Positions 17,619 to 28,170 of a stretch of 64,000 nt of DNA are shown piece after piece. Source of the stretch: Methylocystaceae bacterium (lineage in GTDB: Bacteria; Pseudomonadota; Alphaproteobacteria; Rhodospirillales; Terasakiellaceae); contig JABXIG010000003.1 of NCBI GenBank assembly GCA_013373205.1, forward strand, positions 682,001-746,000, in the 5' to 3' direction. A program made the translations under genes and the position numbers. Each line of letters begins with the position of its first letter. The first letter of the stretch is position 1. The notes under the pieces were generated by a model, which had not been told where the DNA came from, did not search any database, and worked only from the letters and a program-made list of their open reading frames with translations.

Positions 17619-19925
17619 ATGGCAGATGAAGAAAAGAAAAACACTGAAGCAAAATTCCGTCAGGGGGCGCTGGATTACCATCGTTATCCTGTTCCGGGCA
17701 AGATCAGTGTGAATGCGACAAAACCATTGGCAAACCAACGCGACCTTGCTTTGGCCTATTCACCGGGCGTGGCCTTTGCCTGTGAAGAAATTGTACGCGA
17801 CGAAAAAGAAGCTGCCAGCATGACGGCCCGCGGCAACCTTGTGGGTGTTATTTCCAACGGTACGGCTGTTTTGGGGCTGGGGGCCATTGGCCCGTTGGCG
17901 TCCAAGCCGGTGATGGAAGGGAAGGGCGTTCTCTTTAAGAAATTTGCGGATATTGATGTATTCGATATTGAAGTTGAAGAACGCGATCCTGAAAAACTGG
18001 TTAATATTATTGCCGCATTGGAGCCCACCTTTGGGGGGATCAACCTTGAAGATATCAAGGCACCAGAATGTTTTTATGTAGAACGCGAACTTAAAGAACG
18101 CTGCAACATCCCTGTCTTCCATGATGATCAGCACGGCACAGCGATTATTGTTGGCGCGGCCATGAAAAATGCACTGCGCATCATTGGTAAAGATATCAAG
18201 AATATCAAACTGGTGGCCTCCGGGGCTGGGGCTGCTGCTTTATCCTGTCTGAATGTTCTGCGCCATATGGGATTGCCGAAAGAAAACATTACGGTCTGCG
18301 ATATTGTAGGTGTGGTCTATAAGGGCCGGACTGAGGAAATGGACGAATATAAAGACGTCTTTGCACAGGAAACCGATCATCGTACCATGGCTGAAGCCAT
18401 TGAAGGGGCGGATGTGTTCCTCGGGCTTTCTGCACCGGGTGTGTTAAAACAGGATATGGTTGCCAAGATGGCAGAGCAGCCGATTATCTTTGCACTGGCT
18501 AATCCGGAACCCGAGATCCGCCCGGAATTGGCTAAGGAAGTCCGACCAGATTGTATTATGGCGACAGGGCGTTCGGATTACCCAAACCAGGTAAATAATG
18601 TTCTCTGTTTCCCCTATATCTTTAGGGGGGCGCTGGATGTGGGCGCAACCACAATTAATGCGGAAATGAAAATGGCGTGTGTTGAAGCTTTGGCAGATCT
18701 TGCCTTGGCTGAAGCAGATGAACGGGTCACCAAAGCTTATGGGGAAGAATCCTTGCGCTTTGGGCCGGAATATCTCATCCCCAAACCATTTGATCCACGT
18801 TTGATTTTGAATGTGACGCTGGCGGTTGCCAAAGCGGCGATGGATAGTGGTGTTGCAACCCGTCCTATTCATGACTTCCGTGCCTATCGTGAACGTCTGT
18901 CCCAGTTTGTTTACCGTTCCGGGATGATGATGAAGCCTGTCTTTGAACAAGCCAAACGTAACCCGAAAAAAATTGTCTATGCCGAAGGTGAAGATGATCG
19001 TGTGTTACGTGCAGTTCAAATTGTGGTGGATGATGGGATTGCCCAACCGATCCTGATCGGGCGTCGTGAAACCATTGAAAAGAAAATCAAAGATTTGGGT
19101 CTGCGTCTGGAAGTCGACAAGGATGTTGAGATTGTCGAGATTATGCGCGATTACCGCCTGCATAGTTATGCTGACTATTATCATCGTTTGATGGGGCGTC
19201 GTGGCGTATCTCCCACCGCTGCGCTTAGCATCGTTCGCACCCGGGCTACTGTTTTGGCTTCCCTGATGGTGCGTCGGGGCGAAGCCGATGCCGTTATCTG
19301 TGGTACATCTGGGCGTTATGGGAAACATCTGGAACAGCTTGAAGGCGTAATCGGCCTGCGCGAAGGTCAATCTGTCATGGCCAGTATGAACCTGGTTATC
19401 ATGGAGAAAGACACGCTCTTTATGTGTGATACTTATGTCAACTATGACCCGACAGCCGAACAATTGGCCGAGATTACCTTGATGGCGGCTGAGGAAGTCA
19501 GAAGATTTGGCATTACACCGAAAGTGGCTTTGACCTGTCATTCCAACTTCGGCAACCGCGATAGCTTGTCGTCCGTTAAAATGCGCAGGGTACGTGAACT
19601 TGTCTTGGAAAAAGATCCGAATTTGGAAATTGAGGGTGAGATGCATTCCGATGCGGCTCTGTCTGAACAAATTCGTAACAATATTTTCCCCAATTCGCGC
19701 TTGCGTGGGTCTGCCAATCTGTTGATTATGCCGAACTTGGATTCAGCAAACATCGCTTATAACCTTGTGAAGATGACAGCGGATGGTTTACCGGTTGGTC
19801 CTTTATTGTTGGGGGCCGCCAAACCGGGTCATATTTTGTCACCATCGGCAACGGTTCGTGCGGTGGTTAATGTAAGCGCGGTTGCGGTTGTGGATGCACA
19901 AATCCATGCTGGTGAAGCGGAGTAA
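17619..19925 (+). CDS. maeB: NADP-type malic enzyme with C-terminal phosphotransacetylase domain
   Basis: A 768-residue MaeB-type protein of usual length. The malic enzyme part covers about 1-430 ([21 protein letters not shown] for metal and substrate; [14 protein letters not shown] for nucleotide binding). The C-terminal part (about 445-768) matches phosphate acetyltransferase folds ([31 protein letters not shown]), which in this family is regulatory rather than catalytic. It decarboxylates malate to pyruvate and makes NADPH. GGGGACGAG precedes the start. mgtE follows after eight bases. Confidence 0.94.
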   Translation: MADEEKKNTEAKFRQGALDYHRYPVPGKISVNATKPLANQRDLALAYSPGVAFACEEIVRDEKEAASMTARGNLVGVISNGTAVLGLGAIGPLASKPVMEGKGVLFKKFADIDVFDIEVEERDPEKLVNIIAALEPTFGGINLEDIKAPECFYVERELKERCNIPVFHDDQHGTAIIVGAAMKNALRIIGKDIKNIKLVASGAGAAALSCLNVLRHMGLPKENITVCDIVGVVYKGRTEEMDEYKDVFAQETDHRTMAEAIEGADVFLGLSAPGVLKQDMVAKMAEQPIIFALANPEPEIRPELAKEVRPDCIMATGRSDYPNQVNNVLCFPYIFRGALDVGATTINAEMKMACVEALADLALAEADERVTKAYGEESLRFGPEYLIPKPFDPRLILNVTLAVAKAAMDSGVATRPIHDFRAYRERLSQFVYRSGMMMKPVFEQAKRNPKKIVYAEGEDDRVLRAVQIVVDDGIAQPILIGRRETIEKKIKDLGLRLEVDKDVEIVEIMRDYRLHSYADYYHRLMGRRGVSPTAALSIVRTRATVLASLMVRRGEADAVICGTSGRYGKHLEQLEGVIGLREGQSVMASMNLVIMEKDTLFMCDTYVNYDPTAEQLAEITLMAAEEVRRFGITPKVALTCHSNFGNRDSLSSVKMRRVRELVLEKDPNLEIEGEMHSDAALSEQIRNNIFPNSRLRGSANLLIMPNLDSANIAYNLVKMTADGLPVGPLLLGAAKPGHILSPSATVRAVVNVSAVAVVDAQIHAGEAE

Positions 19926-19933
19926 ATAATCAA

Positions 19934-21349
19934 GTGACTGAACAGTCTGATAAACAAATGGAAGAAGAAAGCAAAAATCACACCGATGTGGACATCGAAG
20001 AAGGTGATGCTTTTGGTACGGGGGAAGAACATCTCTCCCAATTGCAAGACCATTTGCGTGAAGGTGATGAAGCTGCTGTAAAGGAACTGTTTGAAGATCT
20101 GCATTATGCCGATGCCGCAGATATCTTGCAGCAGCTGAAGTCTGATGACCGTACACAGGTTTATCAGATTGTCGGGGATGAACTTGACCCCGATATCATG
20201 TCAGAACTTGATGACGATATTCTTGAAGAAGTCGTTGAAGAAATGGGCGCCACACAGGTTGCCCAAGCCATCATCGAGATGGATACCGACGATGCTCTGG
20301 CTGTTATCGAAGAGCTGGACGAAGAAGACCAGAAAGAAGTTCTGGAAGCGCTGCCCCATGGGGAGCGTACAGTCCTTTTGGAAGGTCTGTCTTTCCCGGA
20401 AGATTCAGCCGGGCGCTTGATGCAGCGTGATCTAGTGAGTGTACCTGCCTTTTGGACGGTGGGCGAGACACTGGATTATTTGCGAAGCGACGTGGATTTA
20501 CCCGATGATTTCTATGAAATTTTTGTAGTCGATGCCAAATATAACCCGCTTGGGACGGTGCAGTTAAGCAAACTCATGCGTAATAAACGCCCGGTCCGAC
20601 TGGGCAATCTGATGGAAGAACAGTTGACCACCATTCCGGTTGAAACCGATCAGGAAGACGTGGCCTTTATCTTCCGGGACCGTGACCTTGTTTCTGCTCC
20701 GGTTGTGGATGACGATGCCCGGCTTTTGGGTGTCATTACAGTCGATGACGTCTTGGACGTTATTGATGAAGAACATGAAGAAGATATCATGCGCATGGGC
20801 GGGGTTACGCAGGATGAATTCTACAGTTCAGCCATGGATGCGGCCAAGTCTCGCGTCTGGTGGCTGGTTGTGAATTTGGGGACCGCGATTTTAGCATCTA
20901 TCGTGATTGGCTTGTTTAGTGGAACGATTGAACAACTTGTCGCGCTGGCCGTTTTGATGCCGATTGTGGCCTCCATGGGTGGAAATGCGGGGACACAAAC
21001 CCTGACCATTGCTGTGCGTGCAATTGCAATGAATGAACTGACACCGGCAAACACCATTCGTGTTGTCGGTAAAGAAGTTACAGTGGGATGTGTGAACGGT
21101 GTGATCTTTGCCGTCCTCATCGGGGTTGCCACATGGGCATGGTTTGGTGACGGGGCACTTGCGGGGGTTATTGCCGTAGCCATGGTCGTCAACATGGTGG
21201 TTGCTGGTTTAGCAGGCGCTTTGATCCCGGTGGCACTTGATCGATTTGGTGCAGACCCGGCCATTTCATCTTCTGTCTTTTTGACAACAGTGACGGATGT
21301 GGTTGGTTTCTTTGCTTTTTTGGGGTTGGCAGCGCTTGTTTTGCTTTGA
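19934..21349 (+). CDS. mgtE: Magnesium transporter, MgtE family
   Basis: A 471-residue MgtE. It contains an acidic N-terminal helical domain (about 20-150), two CBS domains (about 155-280), and a C-terminal membrane domain with five helices (about 310-471) that contains the PIVASMGGNAGTQTL pore motif. It carries Mg2+ into the cell and is gated by Mg2+ on the cytosolic domains. It is read from GTG 19934, eight bases after maeB, which implies co-transcription; an ATG eight codons downstream is a possible alternative. Confidence 0.93.
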   Translation: MTEQSDKQMEEESKNHTDVDIEEGDAFGTGEEHLSQLQDHLREGDEAAVKELFEDLHYADAADILQQLKSDDRTQVYQIVGDELDPDIMSELDDDILEEVVEEMGATQVAQAIIEMDTDDALAVIEELDEEDQKEVLEALPHGERTVLLEGLSFPEDSAGRLMQRDLVSVPAFWTVGETLDYLRSDVDLPDDFYEIFVVDAKYNPLGTVQLSKLMRNKRPVRLGNLMEEQLTTIPVETDQEDVAFIFRDRDLVSAPVVDDDARLLGVITVDDVLDVIDEEHEEDIMRMGGVTQDEFYSSAMDAAKSRVWWLVVNLGTAILASIVIGLFSGTIEQLVALAVLMPIVASMGGNAGTQTLTIAVRAIAMNELTPANTIRVVGKEVTVGCVNGVIFAVLIGVATWAWFGDGALAGVIAVAMVVNMVVAGLAGALIPVALDRFGADPAISSSVFLTTVTDVVGFFAFLGLAALVLL

Positions 21350-21381
21350 TAAAAAAGCGTTATAAATTAGAAAGAAAAGGC

Positions 21382-21397
21382 TTTACGTTTACGTAAA
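21382..21397. promoter_or_regulatory. LiuR-type operator upstream of the MerR gene
   Basis: TTTACGTTTACGTAAA, containing the palindrome TTTACGTAAA and followed by a further GGTAAAG, lies 21 bases before the MerR start. It matches the site upstream of the isovaleryl-CoA dehydrogenase gene (24377-24392) and the A/T-flanked TTACG-CGTAA pattern known for LiuR regulators. It is placed where autoregulation would be expected. Confidence 0.75.
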
Positions 21398-21417
21398 GGT
21401 AAAGTAATCTTTTCCCC

Positions 21418-21810
21418 ATGAGCATACAAAAGAAAAATACGTTCAGTATTACGGATCTGTCAAAAGAGTTTGATATTACGACGCGAACAATCCGTTTTTA
21501 TGAAGATAAGGGCCTTATCACGCCAAAGCGCGAAGGGCAGCGCCGGATTTATTCGCAGCGTGATCGTGTGCGACTGCGCCTGATTATGCGTGGGAAACGT
21601 TTGGGGTTTGCCTTATCTGAGATTCAGGAACTGATTGACCTTTATGATACAGACCGGTCTGAAGTGACGCAGCTTCAGGTCTTTTTGGACCGTATTCAGG
21701 AACGCCGCCTTGCCTTGTCGCAGCAGCAGCAGGACATCAATGCCATGCTGGGTGAGTTAGAGACATTGGAAGAACAGTGCTCAAGCCTGCTGCAAAAGAA
21801 ACAAAGCTGA
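21418..21810 (+). CDS. liuR: MerR-family regulator of the leucine/isovalerate (liu) genes
   Basis: A 130-residue MerR regulator. The N-terminal winged helix (about 10-75) includes FDITTRTIRFYEDKGLI and the wing motif QRRIYSQRDRVRL. A coiled-coil dimer helix (about 85-125) follows, with no metal-binding cysteine cluster; the one Cys near the end is not in a MerR metal pattern. This form without a ligand domain matches LiuR, which controls leucine and isovalerate catabolism in proteobacteria. Palindromes sharing TTTACGTAAA lie in its own promoter and upstream of the liu operon. The thioesterase follows after 62 bases. Confidence 0.85.
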   Translation: MSIQKKNTFSITDLSKEFDITTRTIRFYEDKGLITPKREGQRRIYSQRDRVRLRLIMRGKRLGFALSEIQELIDLYDTDRSEVTQLQVFLDRIQERRLALSQQQQDINAMLGELETLEEQCSSLLQKKQS

Positions 21811-21872
21811 AACACTGTAAACCATATCGCAAAAGTGCTCCTCATTATTTTAGGTAGAGAGCAAACCAAAAA

Positions 21873-22310
21873 ATGACCGACTATTCTCCCCAAAGCGACA
21901 ACTACATCCAGCTTGTGCAAGAGGCTTTTTCAAAGCAGGGCTTTATGCAATATCTGGGTGTTGAGATCGCGGACATAAAACCGGGCTATTGCGAACTTCA
22001 TTTACCTTTTAAGCCGGAACTGGATCAGCATCATGGTTATTTCCATGGTGGGGTTATTGGAAGTCTGGCGGATGTTTCTGGTGGTTTCGCTGGTTATAGT
22101 TTACTGCCCGAAGGTAAAGCTGTACTGACGGTTGAGTATAAGCTGAATATCATTTCGCCCGGTGTCGGGGATTATCTAAAAGGGGTCGGACGGGTCGTCA
22201 AGCAGGGCAAAACATTGATTGTCACCCATATCGATGTGTTTGGTGTAAGCAAAGACAATGAAGTTCATTGTGCAACGGCTATTCAAACCCTTATCGCTGT
22301 AACATCCTGA
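21873..22310 (+). CDS. PaaI-type hotdog-fold thioesterase
   Basis: A 145-residue hotdog protein with the family motif HHGYFHGGVIGSLADVSGG (about residues 50-68), where the HGG and nearby Asp form the acyl-CoA thioesterase site. These enzymes release free acids from CoA thioesters. Located directly after liuR on the same strand, it could rescue CoA from stalled branched-chain acyl-CoA intermediates; that role is inferred only from position. Start preceded by TAGAGAG. Confidence 0.85.
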   Translation: MTDYSPQSDNYIQLVQEAFSKQGFMQYLGVEIADIKPGYCELHLPFKPELDQHHGYFHGGVIGSLADVSGGFAGYSLLPEGKAVLTVEYKLNIISPGVGDYLKGVGRVVKQGKTLIVTHIDVFGVSKDNEVHCATAIQTLIAVTS

Positions 22311-22561
22311 TTTTTTGATTTCGATTCTGTGCAATTGGTCAGGAATTATGCGTTGCAAAACTCAAGGGTGATTTTTATTTGCCTTATTTGTTCTTTGATT
22401 GGGGCGCATTCTTTATCTGATTGCATTGAAGATAACCTTATCTATTTGTGTAATATTTCTTTTTTACATTTCTGTGCTTCATTGACTTATGTCGTATCTT
22501 TACAGACATACCATTGCTAGGTTTCCAGAAATTTTCGCCGTCCCTTATTAAAGAAATTTGG

Positions 22562-24310
22562 ATGAAACCGATGACTATCCGTACAAAATTGATTGGCGCG
22601 TTTGCGTTGATGCTTGTTTTTATGTTGGTGAACAGTGCTTTACTTCTGTTCAATGCGAATTCAAGCTCACATTCTTTTGCAGAAATTTCAAAATCCTCTG
22701 AAAAAATTAACAAACAGGTTTTGCCTCTCATTACGGTTACTCAGGACCTGAAGGTAAATGTCATTCAGGTTCAGCAATGGCTGACGGATATTTCAGCTAC
22801 ACGGGCACAAGATGGTCTGAATGACGGTTTTGATGAAGCTGAAGCAAATGCCAAAGCATTTAAACGTAATTTGCAAGCTGCTCTTGTCTTGACCAAAGCG
22901 CTGAATAAGACGGATTTGACAGAAGCACTTCTTAAAACGGGTGAGGCTTTTGACCCCTATTATCAAACTGGGATCAAGATGGCGCAAGCTTACATTGATG
23001 AAGGACCTGCGGGCGGAAATAAGATGATGGGCAGCTTCGATGAAGTTGCTGCCAACATTCAAGAAGGGGTTGCCCAGGTCAGTAATAAGGTAAAAGCCTA
23101 TGTTTCAGAAACCTTGAATGACGGTGAGGTGATGCTGAGCAATCATGCTGCACAAAATGATACATTGGCTGATATCGCCTTGCTACCCATTGGCATTTCA
23201 ATTCTGATTGCTTTGGTGACGATTGGAACGGTGCTCGGCATTTGTAGAAATATTTCATTCATGACCCGGACCATGGAAACGCTTTCGGACGGTGATCTTG
23301 ATATAACGGTTCCCGGGTTGGATCGTAAAGATGAGCTGGGACAAATGGCTGAGTCTGTTGAGGTGTTCAAACAAAGTGCAATTGAAAATAGACGTTTAAC
23401 GCAGGAACAGGCAGAACAAGAAGGAAAAGCCCAACAAGAGCGTATGCATACCATGATGAAGATGGCTGATGAGCTTGAAGGTCGCGTCACCGGGAGCATG
23501 AAAGAAATTTCAGCTATTCTTGTGGAACTGGAAGGAATGGCAACAGAAATGTCTGCTGCAGCAGATCAAACCAGTGTGCAAAGTCAGGCAGTTTGTAGCG
23601 CAGCAGAAGAATCAACAGCTAATATGGAGGCTGTTTCTGCATCAGGGGCGCAATTGTCGGCATCCATCAACGAAATTTCACAAAAAGTGACTGAATCTTC
23701 TGATATCTCGGCTGAAGCTGTGAAGGAAGCGAAAGAGACAACACAACGTATTTCAGCCTTGGCAAGCGAAGTCGGTCAGATTGATGAGATCGTTAAACTG
23801 ATCACTGGTATTGCAGAACAAACGAACCTGTTGGCCCTGAATGCGACAATTGAAGCCGCGCGTGCAGGCGATGCGGGCAAAGGATTTGCCGTTGTTGCAA
23901 GCGAAGTTAAAAACCTTGCCCAGCAAACGGCAAAAGCAACAGAAGATATCAGTCAGCAAATTGGTAAAATTCAGGAAGAAACTTCTGGATCTGTTGACGC
24001 AACAGAGGGTATTGCCAGAATTATTTCAAGGCTTAATGAATACGCCTCTTCTATTGCCGCAGCCGTGGAAGAACAAAGTGCGGCCACCGGAGAAATTGCC
24101 CATAATGTCAACGAAGCTGCGCAAGGTAATGAAGATGTTTCTTCCAATATTTCGGGGGTCGCACAAGCGGCACAGAATACGGGAAGGCTTGCCCACCGTG
24201 TGTCAGATTCTGCGAATAGCTTGAAAGAATCCAGCCAGAATTTACGCAATTCTGTTCAAGGGTTTTTGGACGATGTGCGTGATGGAAGCTCTGGAAACAT
24301 AAGGTTCTAG
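22562..24310 (+). CDS. Transmembrane methyl-accepting chemotaxis protein
   Basis: A 582-residue chemoreceptor with TM1 at about 10-30, a periplasmic helical ligand-binding region (about 31-200, low in cysteine, four-helix-like), TM2 about 203-225 ([20 protein letters not shown]), HAMP about 225-280 and a signalling domain to the C terminus. The tip motif is [16 protein letters not shown]. The ligand is unknown. The frame is open 16 codons upstream with a TTG, but the Met at 22562 ([14 protein letters not shown]) fits the normal start of TM1; ribosome binding is weak either way. It sits between liuR-thioesterase and the liu operon, so its ligand may be a branched-chain compound, which is conjecture. 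Confidence 0.88.
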   Translation: MKPMTIRTKLIGAFALMLVFMLVNSALLLFNANSSSHSFAEISKSSEKINKQVLPLITVTQDLKVNVIQVQQWLTDISATRAQDGLNDGFDEAEANAKAFKRNLQAALVLTKALNKTDLTEALLKTGEAFDPYYQTGIKMAQAYIDEGPAGGNKMMGSFDEVAANIQEGVAQVSNKVKAYVSETLNDGEVMLSNHAAQNDTLADIALLPIGISILIALVTIGTVLGICRNISFMTRTMETLSDGDLDITVPGLDRKDELGQMAESVEVFKQSAIENRRLTQEQAEQEGKAQQERMHTMMKMADELEGRVTGSMKEISAILVELEGMATEMSAAADQTSVQSQAVCSAAEESTANMEAVSASGAQLSASINEISQKVTESSDISAEAVKEAKETTQRISALASEVGQIDEIVKLITGIAEQTNLLALNATIEAARAGDAGKGFAVVASEVKNLAQQTAKATEDISQQIGKIQEETSGSVDATEGIARIISRLNEYASSIAAAVEEQSAATGEIAHNVNEAAQGNEDVSSNISGVAQAAQNTGRLAHRVSDSANSLKESSQNLRNSVQGFLDDVRDGSSGNIRF

Positions 24311-24325
24311 CGGCGTTTAAAGATA

Positions 24326-24359
24326 AAAGGTGGGCGCGTCAGGACGGGCTCACTTTTTT
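24326..24359 (+). terminator. Probable terminator after the chemoreceptor gene
   Basis: AAGGTGGGC can pair imperfectly with GGCTCACTT, followed by a run of eight T residues, 15 bases past the stop. Stem quality is modest. Confidence 0.45.
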
Positions 24360-24376
24360 TTACAATTTATAAGTTG

Positions 24377-24392
24377 ACGTTTACGTAAACGT
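24377..24392. promoter_or_regulatory. LiuR-type operator upstream of the liu operon
   Basis: ACGTTTACGTAAACGT is a perfect 16-base palindrome flanked by TTG and AAA. It lies 67 bases before the isovaleryl-CoA dehydrogenase start. It shares the core TTTACGTAAA with the site in the liuR promoter at 21382-21397. Confidence 0.8.
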
Positions 24393-24458
24393 AAAATAGG
24401 GTTGGGGCAGATTTTAAAACGCATAATATTGCACCGATAGGGAAATGGGACATAAGTC

Positions 24459-25631
24459 ATGAGCTTCGTAGAATATCCTTCTTTGAACTTTAATCTTGGT
24501 GAAACAGCGGACATGATCCGTGATATGGTGAGTTCTTTCGCACAGGAAGAAATTGCACCGATCGCAGCGAAAACGGATGAGGAAAATGCTTTTCCAAATG
24601 AGATGTGGCCGCGTTTTGGGGAGCTGGGCTTGCTCGGCATCACCGTTTCTGAAGAGTTTGGTGGTGCGGGTATGTCTTACCTTGAGCATATCATCGCGAT
24701 GGAAGAAATCAGCCGGGCTTCTGCTTCTATCGGTCTGTCTTATGGCGCGCATTCTAACCTGTGTGTAAACCAGATTTATCGTAACGGCTCACAAGCGCAA
24801 AAAGAAAAATATCTGCCGAAACTGATCTCTGGTGAACATATCGGCTCGCTGGCTATGTCTGAGCCGGGTGCTGGTTCAGACGTTGTTTCTATGAAGCTGA
24901 AGGCAGAGAAAAAGGGTGATCGTTATATCCTGAACGGCAACAAAATGTGGATCACGAACGGCCCGGATGCCGACACGTTGGTGGTTTATGCAAAAACAGA
25001 TGTGGAAGCAGGCCCGAAAGGCATCACGACTTTCATCATCGAAAAAGATTTTAAAGGTTTCTCCACCGCGCAAAAGCTGGACAAGCTTGGGATGCGTGGG
25101 TCCAACACCTGTGAGCTGGTTTTCCAGGACTGTGAAGTGCCGGAAGAAAACGTGCTGGGTGAAGTGAACAAAGGTGTTCGCGTTTTGATGTCCGGTCTGG
25201 ACTATGAACGCGCTGTTCTTGCAGGTGGACCGACCGGGATTATGCAGGCATGTATGGATGTTGTTGTCCCCTACATCCACGAACGCAAGCAATTCGGTCA
25301 GTCCATCGGCGAGTTCCAGTTGATCCAGGGTAAAGTCGCAGACATGTATTCCACTATGAATGCGTGCCGTGCGTATGTATATGCTGTTGGTGCGGCATGT
25401 TCACGCGGGGAAACAACCCGTAAGGATGCTGCGGGCGTTATTTTGTACGCTGCAGAAAAAGCTACACAAATGGCACTTGATGCTATTCAAATCCTGGGTG
25501 GTAATGGTTACATCAATGAATATCCGACAGGTCGTCTGCTGCGTGATGCCAAGCTGTATGAAATCGGTGCTGGTACATCTGAAATTCGCCGCATGCTGAT
25601 TGGTCGTGAGTTGTTTAACGAAACCAAGTAA
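24459..25631 (+). CDS. liuA: Isovaleryl-CoA dehydrogenase
   Basis: A 390-residue acyl-CoA dehydrogenase. The segment [20 protein letters not shown] places the catalytic Glu at residue 250, the position peculiar to isovaleryl-CoA dehydrogenase, and the usual C-terminal catalytic Glu of short-chain enzymes is replaced ([11 protein letters not shown]). FAD-binding blocks [11 protein letters not shown] and [12 protein letters not shown] are intact. It converts isovaleryl-CoA to 3-methylcrotonyl-CoA and passes electrons to ETF. It is the first gene after the LiuR-type operator. A hairpin at 25638 separates it from the thiolase. Confidence 0.95.
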   Translation: MSFVEYPSLNFNLGETADMIRDMVSSFAQEEIAPIAAKTDEENAFPNEMWPRFGELGLLGITVSEEFGGAGMSYLEHIIAMEEISRASASIGLSYGAHSNLCVNQIYRNGSQAQKEKYLPKLISGEHIGSLAMSEPGAGSDVVSMKLKAEKKGDRYILNGNKMWITNGPDADTLVVYAKTDVEAGPKGITTFIIEKDFKGFSTAQKLDKLGMRGSNTCELVFQDCEVPEENVLGEVNKGVRVLMSGLDYERAVLAGGPTGIMQACMDVVVPYIHERKQFGQSIGEFQLIQGKVADMYSTMNACRAYVYAVGAACSRGETTRKDAAGVILYAAEKATQMALDAIQILGGNGYINEYPTGRLLRDAKLYEIGAGTSEIRRMLIGRELFNETK

Positions 25632-25637
25632 GTCTGT

Positions 25638-25664
25638 GTCCCTGTGAAAACAGGGACTTCTTTT
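25638..25664 (+). terminator. Hairpin between liuA and the thiolase gene
   Basis: GTCCCTGT-GAAA-ACAGGGAC, a perfect eight-base stem with a stable GAAA loop, is followed by TTCTTTTG. It starts seven bases after the liuA stop. It may end part of the transcription or protect the liuA 3' end, giving a higher liuA level than the downstream genes. Confidence 0.6.
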
Positions 25665-25675
25665 GCAAAGAATAA

Positions 25676-25700
25676 AAGATCCCTGCTTTACGCAGGAAAA
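25676..25700. repeat. Short REP-like element
   Basis: AGATCCCTGCTTTACGCAGGAAAA contains the hairpin CCTGC-TTTAC-GCAGG. It resembles the first half of the longer repeats at 33343 and 41471, so it is probably a short member of a dispersed repeat family. Confidence 0.5.
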
Positions 25701-25718
25701 AATTGAGGTGAAGATATT

Positions 25719-26909
25719 ATGTCTAACAATGATCCTATCGTAATCGTCGGTTCTGCCCGTACGCCCATGGGCGGTATGCAAGGTGCTTTTTCTGATCTGA
25801 CAGCTGCTCAGTTGGGTGGGGATGCGATCAAGGCAGCTGTTGAACGTGCTGGTATCGAAGCTGGCGACGTTAAAGAAGTGATCTTTGGGAACGTTCTTGG
25901 CGCAGGTCAAGGCCAAGCTCCGGCACGTCAAGCCGCCCTTGGTGGCGGTTTGGAGTTGAAGACTGGCGCGACGACTATTAACAAAATGTGTGGCTCTGGC
26001 ATGAAAGCAACGATGCTGGCGCATGACCTGATTAAAGCAGGTGTTAATGATGTGATGGTTTCCGGCGGGATGGAAAGCATGACGAATGCACCTTACTTGC
26101 TGCAAAAAGCCCGTGGCGGTATGCGTCTGGGGCATGGTGAAGTCAAAGACCATATGTTCTTGGATGGTTTGGAAGATGCTTATGACAAAGGTCGCCTGAT
26201 GGGCACCTTTGCAGAAGAAACGGCAACCGTTTATCAATTCACCCGTGAAGAACAGGACGAATTTGCCATTCGTTCTTTAAGTCGTGCCAATGCTGCGATT
26301 AATGATGGGTCATTTAAGGGTGAGATTACGCCTGTAACCATTAAATCTCGCAAAGGGGAGCATGTTGTTGATACGGATGAACAACCGGGTAATGCGCGTC
26401 CAGACAAAATTCCGTCTTTGCGCCCAGCCTTTGCCAAGGATGGGACTGTGACAGCAGCGAATTCATCTTCTATCTCTGACGGGGCGGCAGCTCTTGTCCT
26501 AATGCGTGAATCTGAGGCTGAAAAACGCGGTTTGAAGCCATTGGCACGTATTTTGGGACATACAACGTTTGCGCAGGAACCAAACCTGTTCACGACAGCT
26601 CCTGTTTTTGCCATGAAAGACTTGCTGGAACAAGTGGGTTGGACAAAGGATGATGTGGACCTTTGGGAAATTAACGAAGCCTTTGCTATCGTAACAATGG
26701 CCGCTATGCGTGACATGGATCTGGATGCAGATAAAGTCAATGTCCATGGTGGGGCTTGTGCCTTGGGTCACCCGATCGGTGCCAGTGGCGCGCGTATCAT
26801 CGTGACACTTCTTGCTGCGTTGGAAAAATACGGCAAGAAAAATGGTGTGGCATCGCTCTGCATCGGGGGTGGAGAAGCCACCGCCATGGCGTTTGAACGC
26901 ATCGTTTAA
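25719..26909 (+). CDS. Acetyl-CoA C-acetyltransferase (thiolase)
   Basis: A 396-residue thiolase II-type enzyme. The acyl-carrying Cys91 is in NKMCGSGMKA; NEAFA, GGACALGHPIGASGAR (His) and SLCIGGGEA (second Cys) complete the active site. It can cleave acetoacetyl-CoA to two acetyl-CoA, which would finish leucine degradation once acetoacetate is activated, or run the other way for polyhydroxybutyrate or ketone synthesis. The acetoacetate-activating enzyme is not in the window. Preceded by TTGAGGTG at about 10 bases. Confidence 0.93.
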   Translation: MSNNDPIVIVGSARTPMGGMQGAFSDLTAAQLGGDAIKAAVERAGIEAGDVKEVIFGNVLGAGQGQAPARQAALGGGLELKTGATTINKMCGSGMKATMLAHDLIKAGVNDVMVSGGMESMTNAPYLLQKARGGMRLGHGEVKDHMFLDGLEDAYDKGRLMGTFAEETATVYQFTREEQDEFAIRSLSRANAAINDGSFKGEITPVTIKSRKGEHVVDTDEQPGNARPDKIPSLRPAFAKDGTVTAANSSSISDGAAALVLMRESEAEKRGLKPLARILGHTTFAQEPNLFTTAPVFAMKDLLEQVGWTKDDVDLWEINEAFAIVTMAAMRDMDLDADKVNVHGGACALGHPIGASGARIIVTLLAALEKYGKKNGVASLCIGGGEATAMAFERIV

Positions 26910-26945
26910 TCTCAGTACTGATATGTGGAAAATAGAGTCAAACAA

Positions 26946-28082
26946 ATGATTCTGAACGAAGAACAGATTTTGATCCGCGATATGGTGCGCAACTTTGCCA
27001 CCGATCGCATCGCGCCTAACGCCAGGCAGTGGGAGGCCGATGCGGCCTTCCCGAAAGAGATTTTTGCCGAGATGGCAGAGCTTGGTTTGATGGGCATGGT
27101 TGCACCAGCTGACTACAACGGTTCCGAAATCGGCTATGTCGGACTGGCTTTGGCCTTGGAAGAAATTGCAGCTGGAGATGGTGCTTTAAGTACAGTTCTT
27201 TCTGTACATAATTCAGTGGGTTATGGTCCAATCTTAAAGTTTGGAAACGAGGTGCAGAAAGAGAAATATTTAAAGCCAATGGCCGCAGGTGAACATATTG
27301 GATGTTTTGCTTTAACTGAACCGCACACGGGTTCTGATGCGTCTGCTTTGAAGTGTCGGGCCAAGCGTGACGGGGATCATTATGTGCTTAATGGCACCAA
27401 GCAATTCATCACCTCTGGCAAGATTGGCGATACGCTCATTGCATTTGCCGTAACTGATCCGGATGCAGGCGCAAAAGGTATTTCTGCCTTCATCGTGCCA
27501 ACGGATACGCCCGGTTACATCGTTTCCAGTTTGGAACATAAGATGGGGCAGAAGGCTTCTGACACCGCGCAAATCGTTTTTGAAGATATGCGTATTCCAG
27601 CTGAAAACCTTCTGGGTGAAGAAGGCATGGGCTACAAGATTGCGCTTTCAAATCTGGAAAGTGGTCGCATCGGGATTGCCTCGCAATGTGTCGGCATGGC
27701 ACGTGCGGCACTGGATGCTGCAATTGAATATGCCAAAGAACGCGAAGCTTTTGGTAAGCCGATTGCGCATCATCAGGCCATTTCTTTTAAATTGGCAGAT
27801 ATGGCAACGCAGGTTCATGCTGCCCGTCAGATGGTTTTGCATGCCGCTGCGTTACGTGATGCGGAAATGCCCTGCTTGAAAGAAGCAAGTATGGCAAAAG
27901 TCTTTGCGTCCGAAATGGCAGAAAAAGTTTGTTCGGATGCCATTCAGGTTTTTGGCGGCTATGGCTATTCATCTGAATTTCCGGTGGAAAAATATTACCG
28001 TGATGTGCGTATTTGCCAGATTTATGAAGGTACAAGCGAGGTGCAGAAAATTGTCATTTCACGCGCGGTTCTAAATGGTTAA
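26946..28082 (+). CDS. Acyl-CoA dehydrogenase, short-chain type
   Basis: A 378-residue acyl-CoA dehydrogenase distinct from liuA. The catalytic base is in the standard C-terminal place, Glu361 in [11 protein letters not shown], as in butyryl-, isobutyryl- and 2-methylbutyryl-CoA dehydrogenases. FAD-binding stretches [12 protein letters not shown] and [11 protein letters not shown] are intact. The substrate cannot be fixed by reading; position within a leucine operon suggests a short branched chain. MILNEEQ is taken as the start; the open frame reaches seven codons further to a GTG. There is no good ribosome binding site, and the gap from the thiolase is 36 bases. Confidence 0.88.
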   Translation: MILNEEQILIRDMVRNFATDRIAPNARQWEADAAFPKEIFAEMAELGLMGMVAPADYNGSEIGYVGLALALEEIAAGDGALSTVLSVHNSVGYGPILKFGNEVQKEKYLKPMAAGEHIGCFALTEPHTGSDASALKCRAKRDGDHYVLNGTKQFITSGKIGDTLIAFAVTDPDAGAKGISAFIVPTDTPGYIVSSLEHKMGQKASDTAQIVFEDMRIPAENLLGEEGMGYKIALSNLESGRIGIASQCVGMARAALDAAIEYAKEREAFGKPIAHHQAISFKLADMATQVHAARQMVLHAAALRDAEMPCLKEASMAKVFASEMAEKVCSDAIQVFGGYGYSSEFPVEKYYRDVRICQIYEGTSEVQKIVISRAVLNG

Positions 28083-28170
28083 TTTGACCGTCTACTAGGT
28101 TTTTAATACACTGTTTTTAAAGTAATAAAGTTTTAACTTTTTGGGTTTGAAAACGATAAAAAAGACAGGG

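Noticed and set aside
19005-19670. 221-codon minus-strand frame opposite the malic enzyme
   Set aside because: Shadow of the phosphotransacetylase domain, without conserved features.
25401-26237. 278-codon minus-strand frame opposite liuA and the thiolase
   Set aside because: It spans two real genes and their gap on the other strand; no motif and composition biased to His/Cys/Phe.
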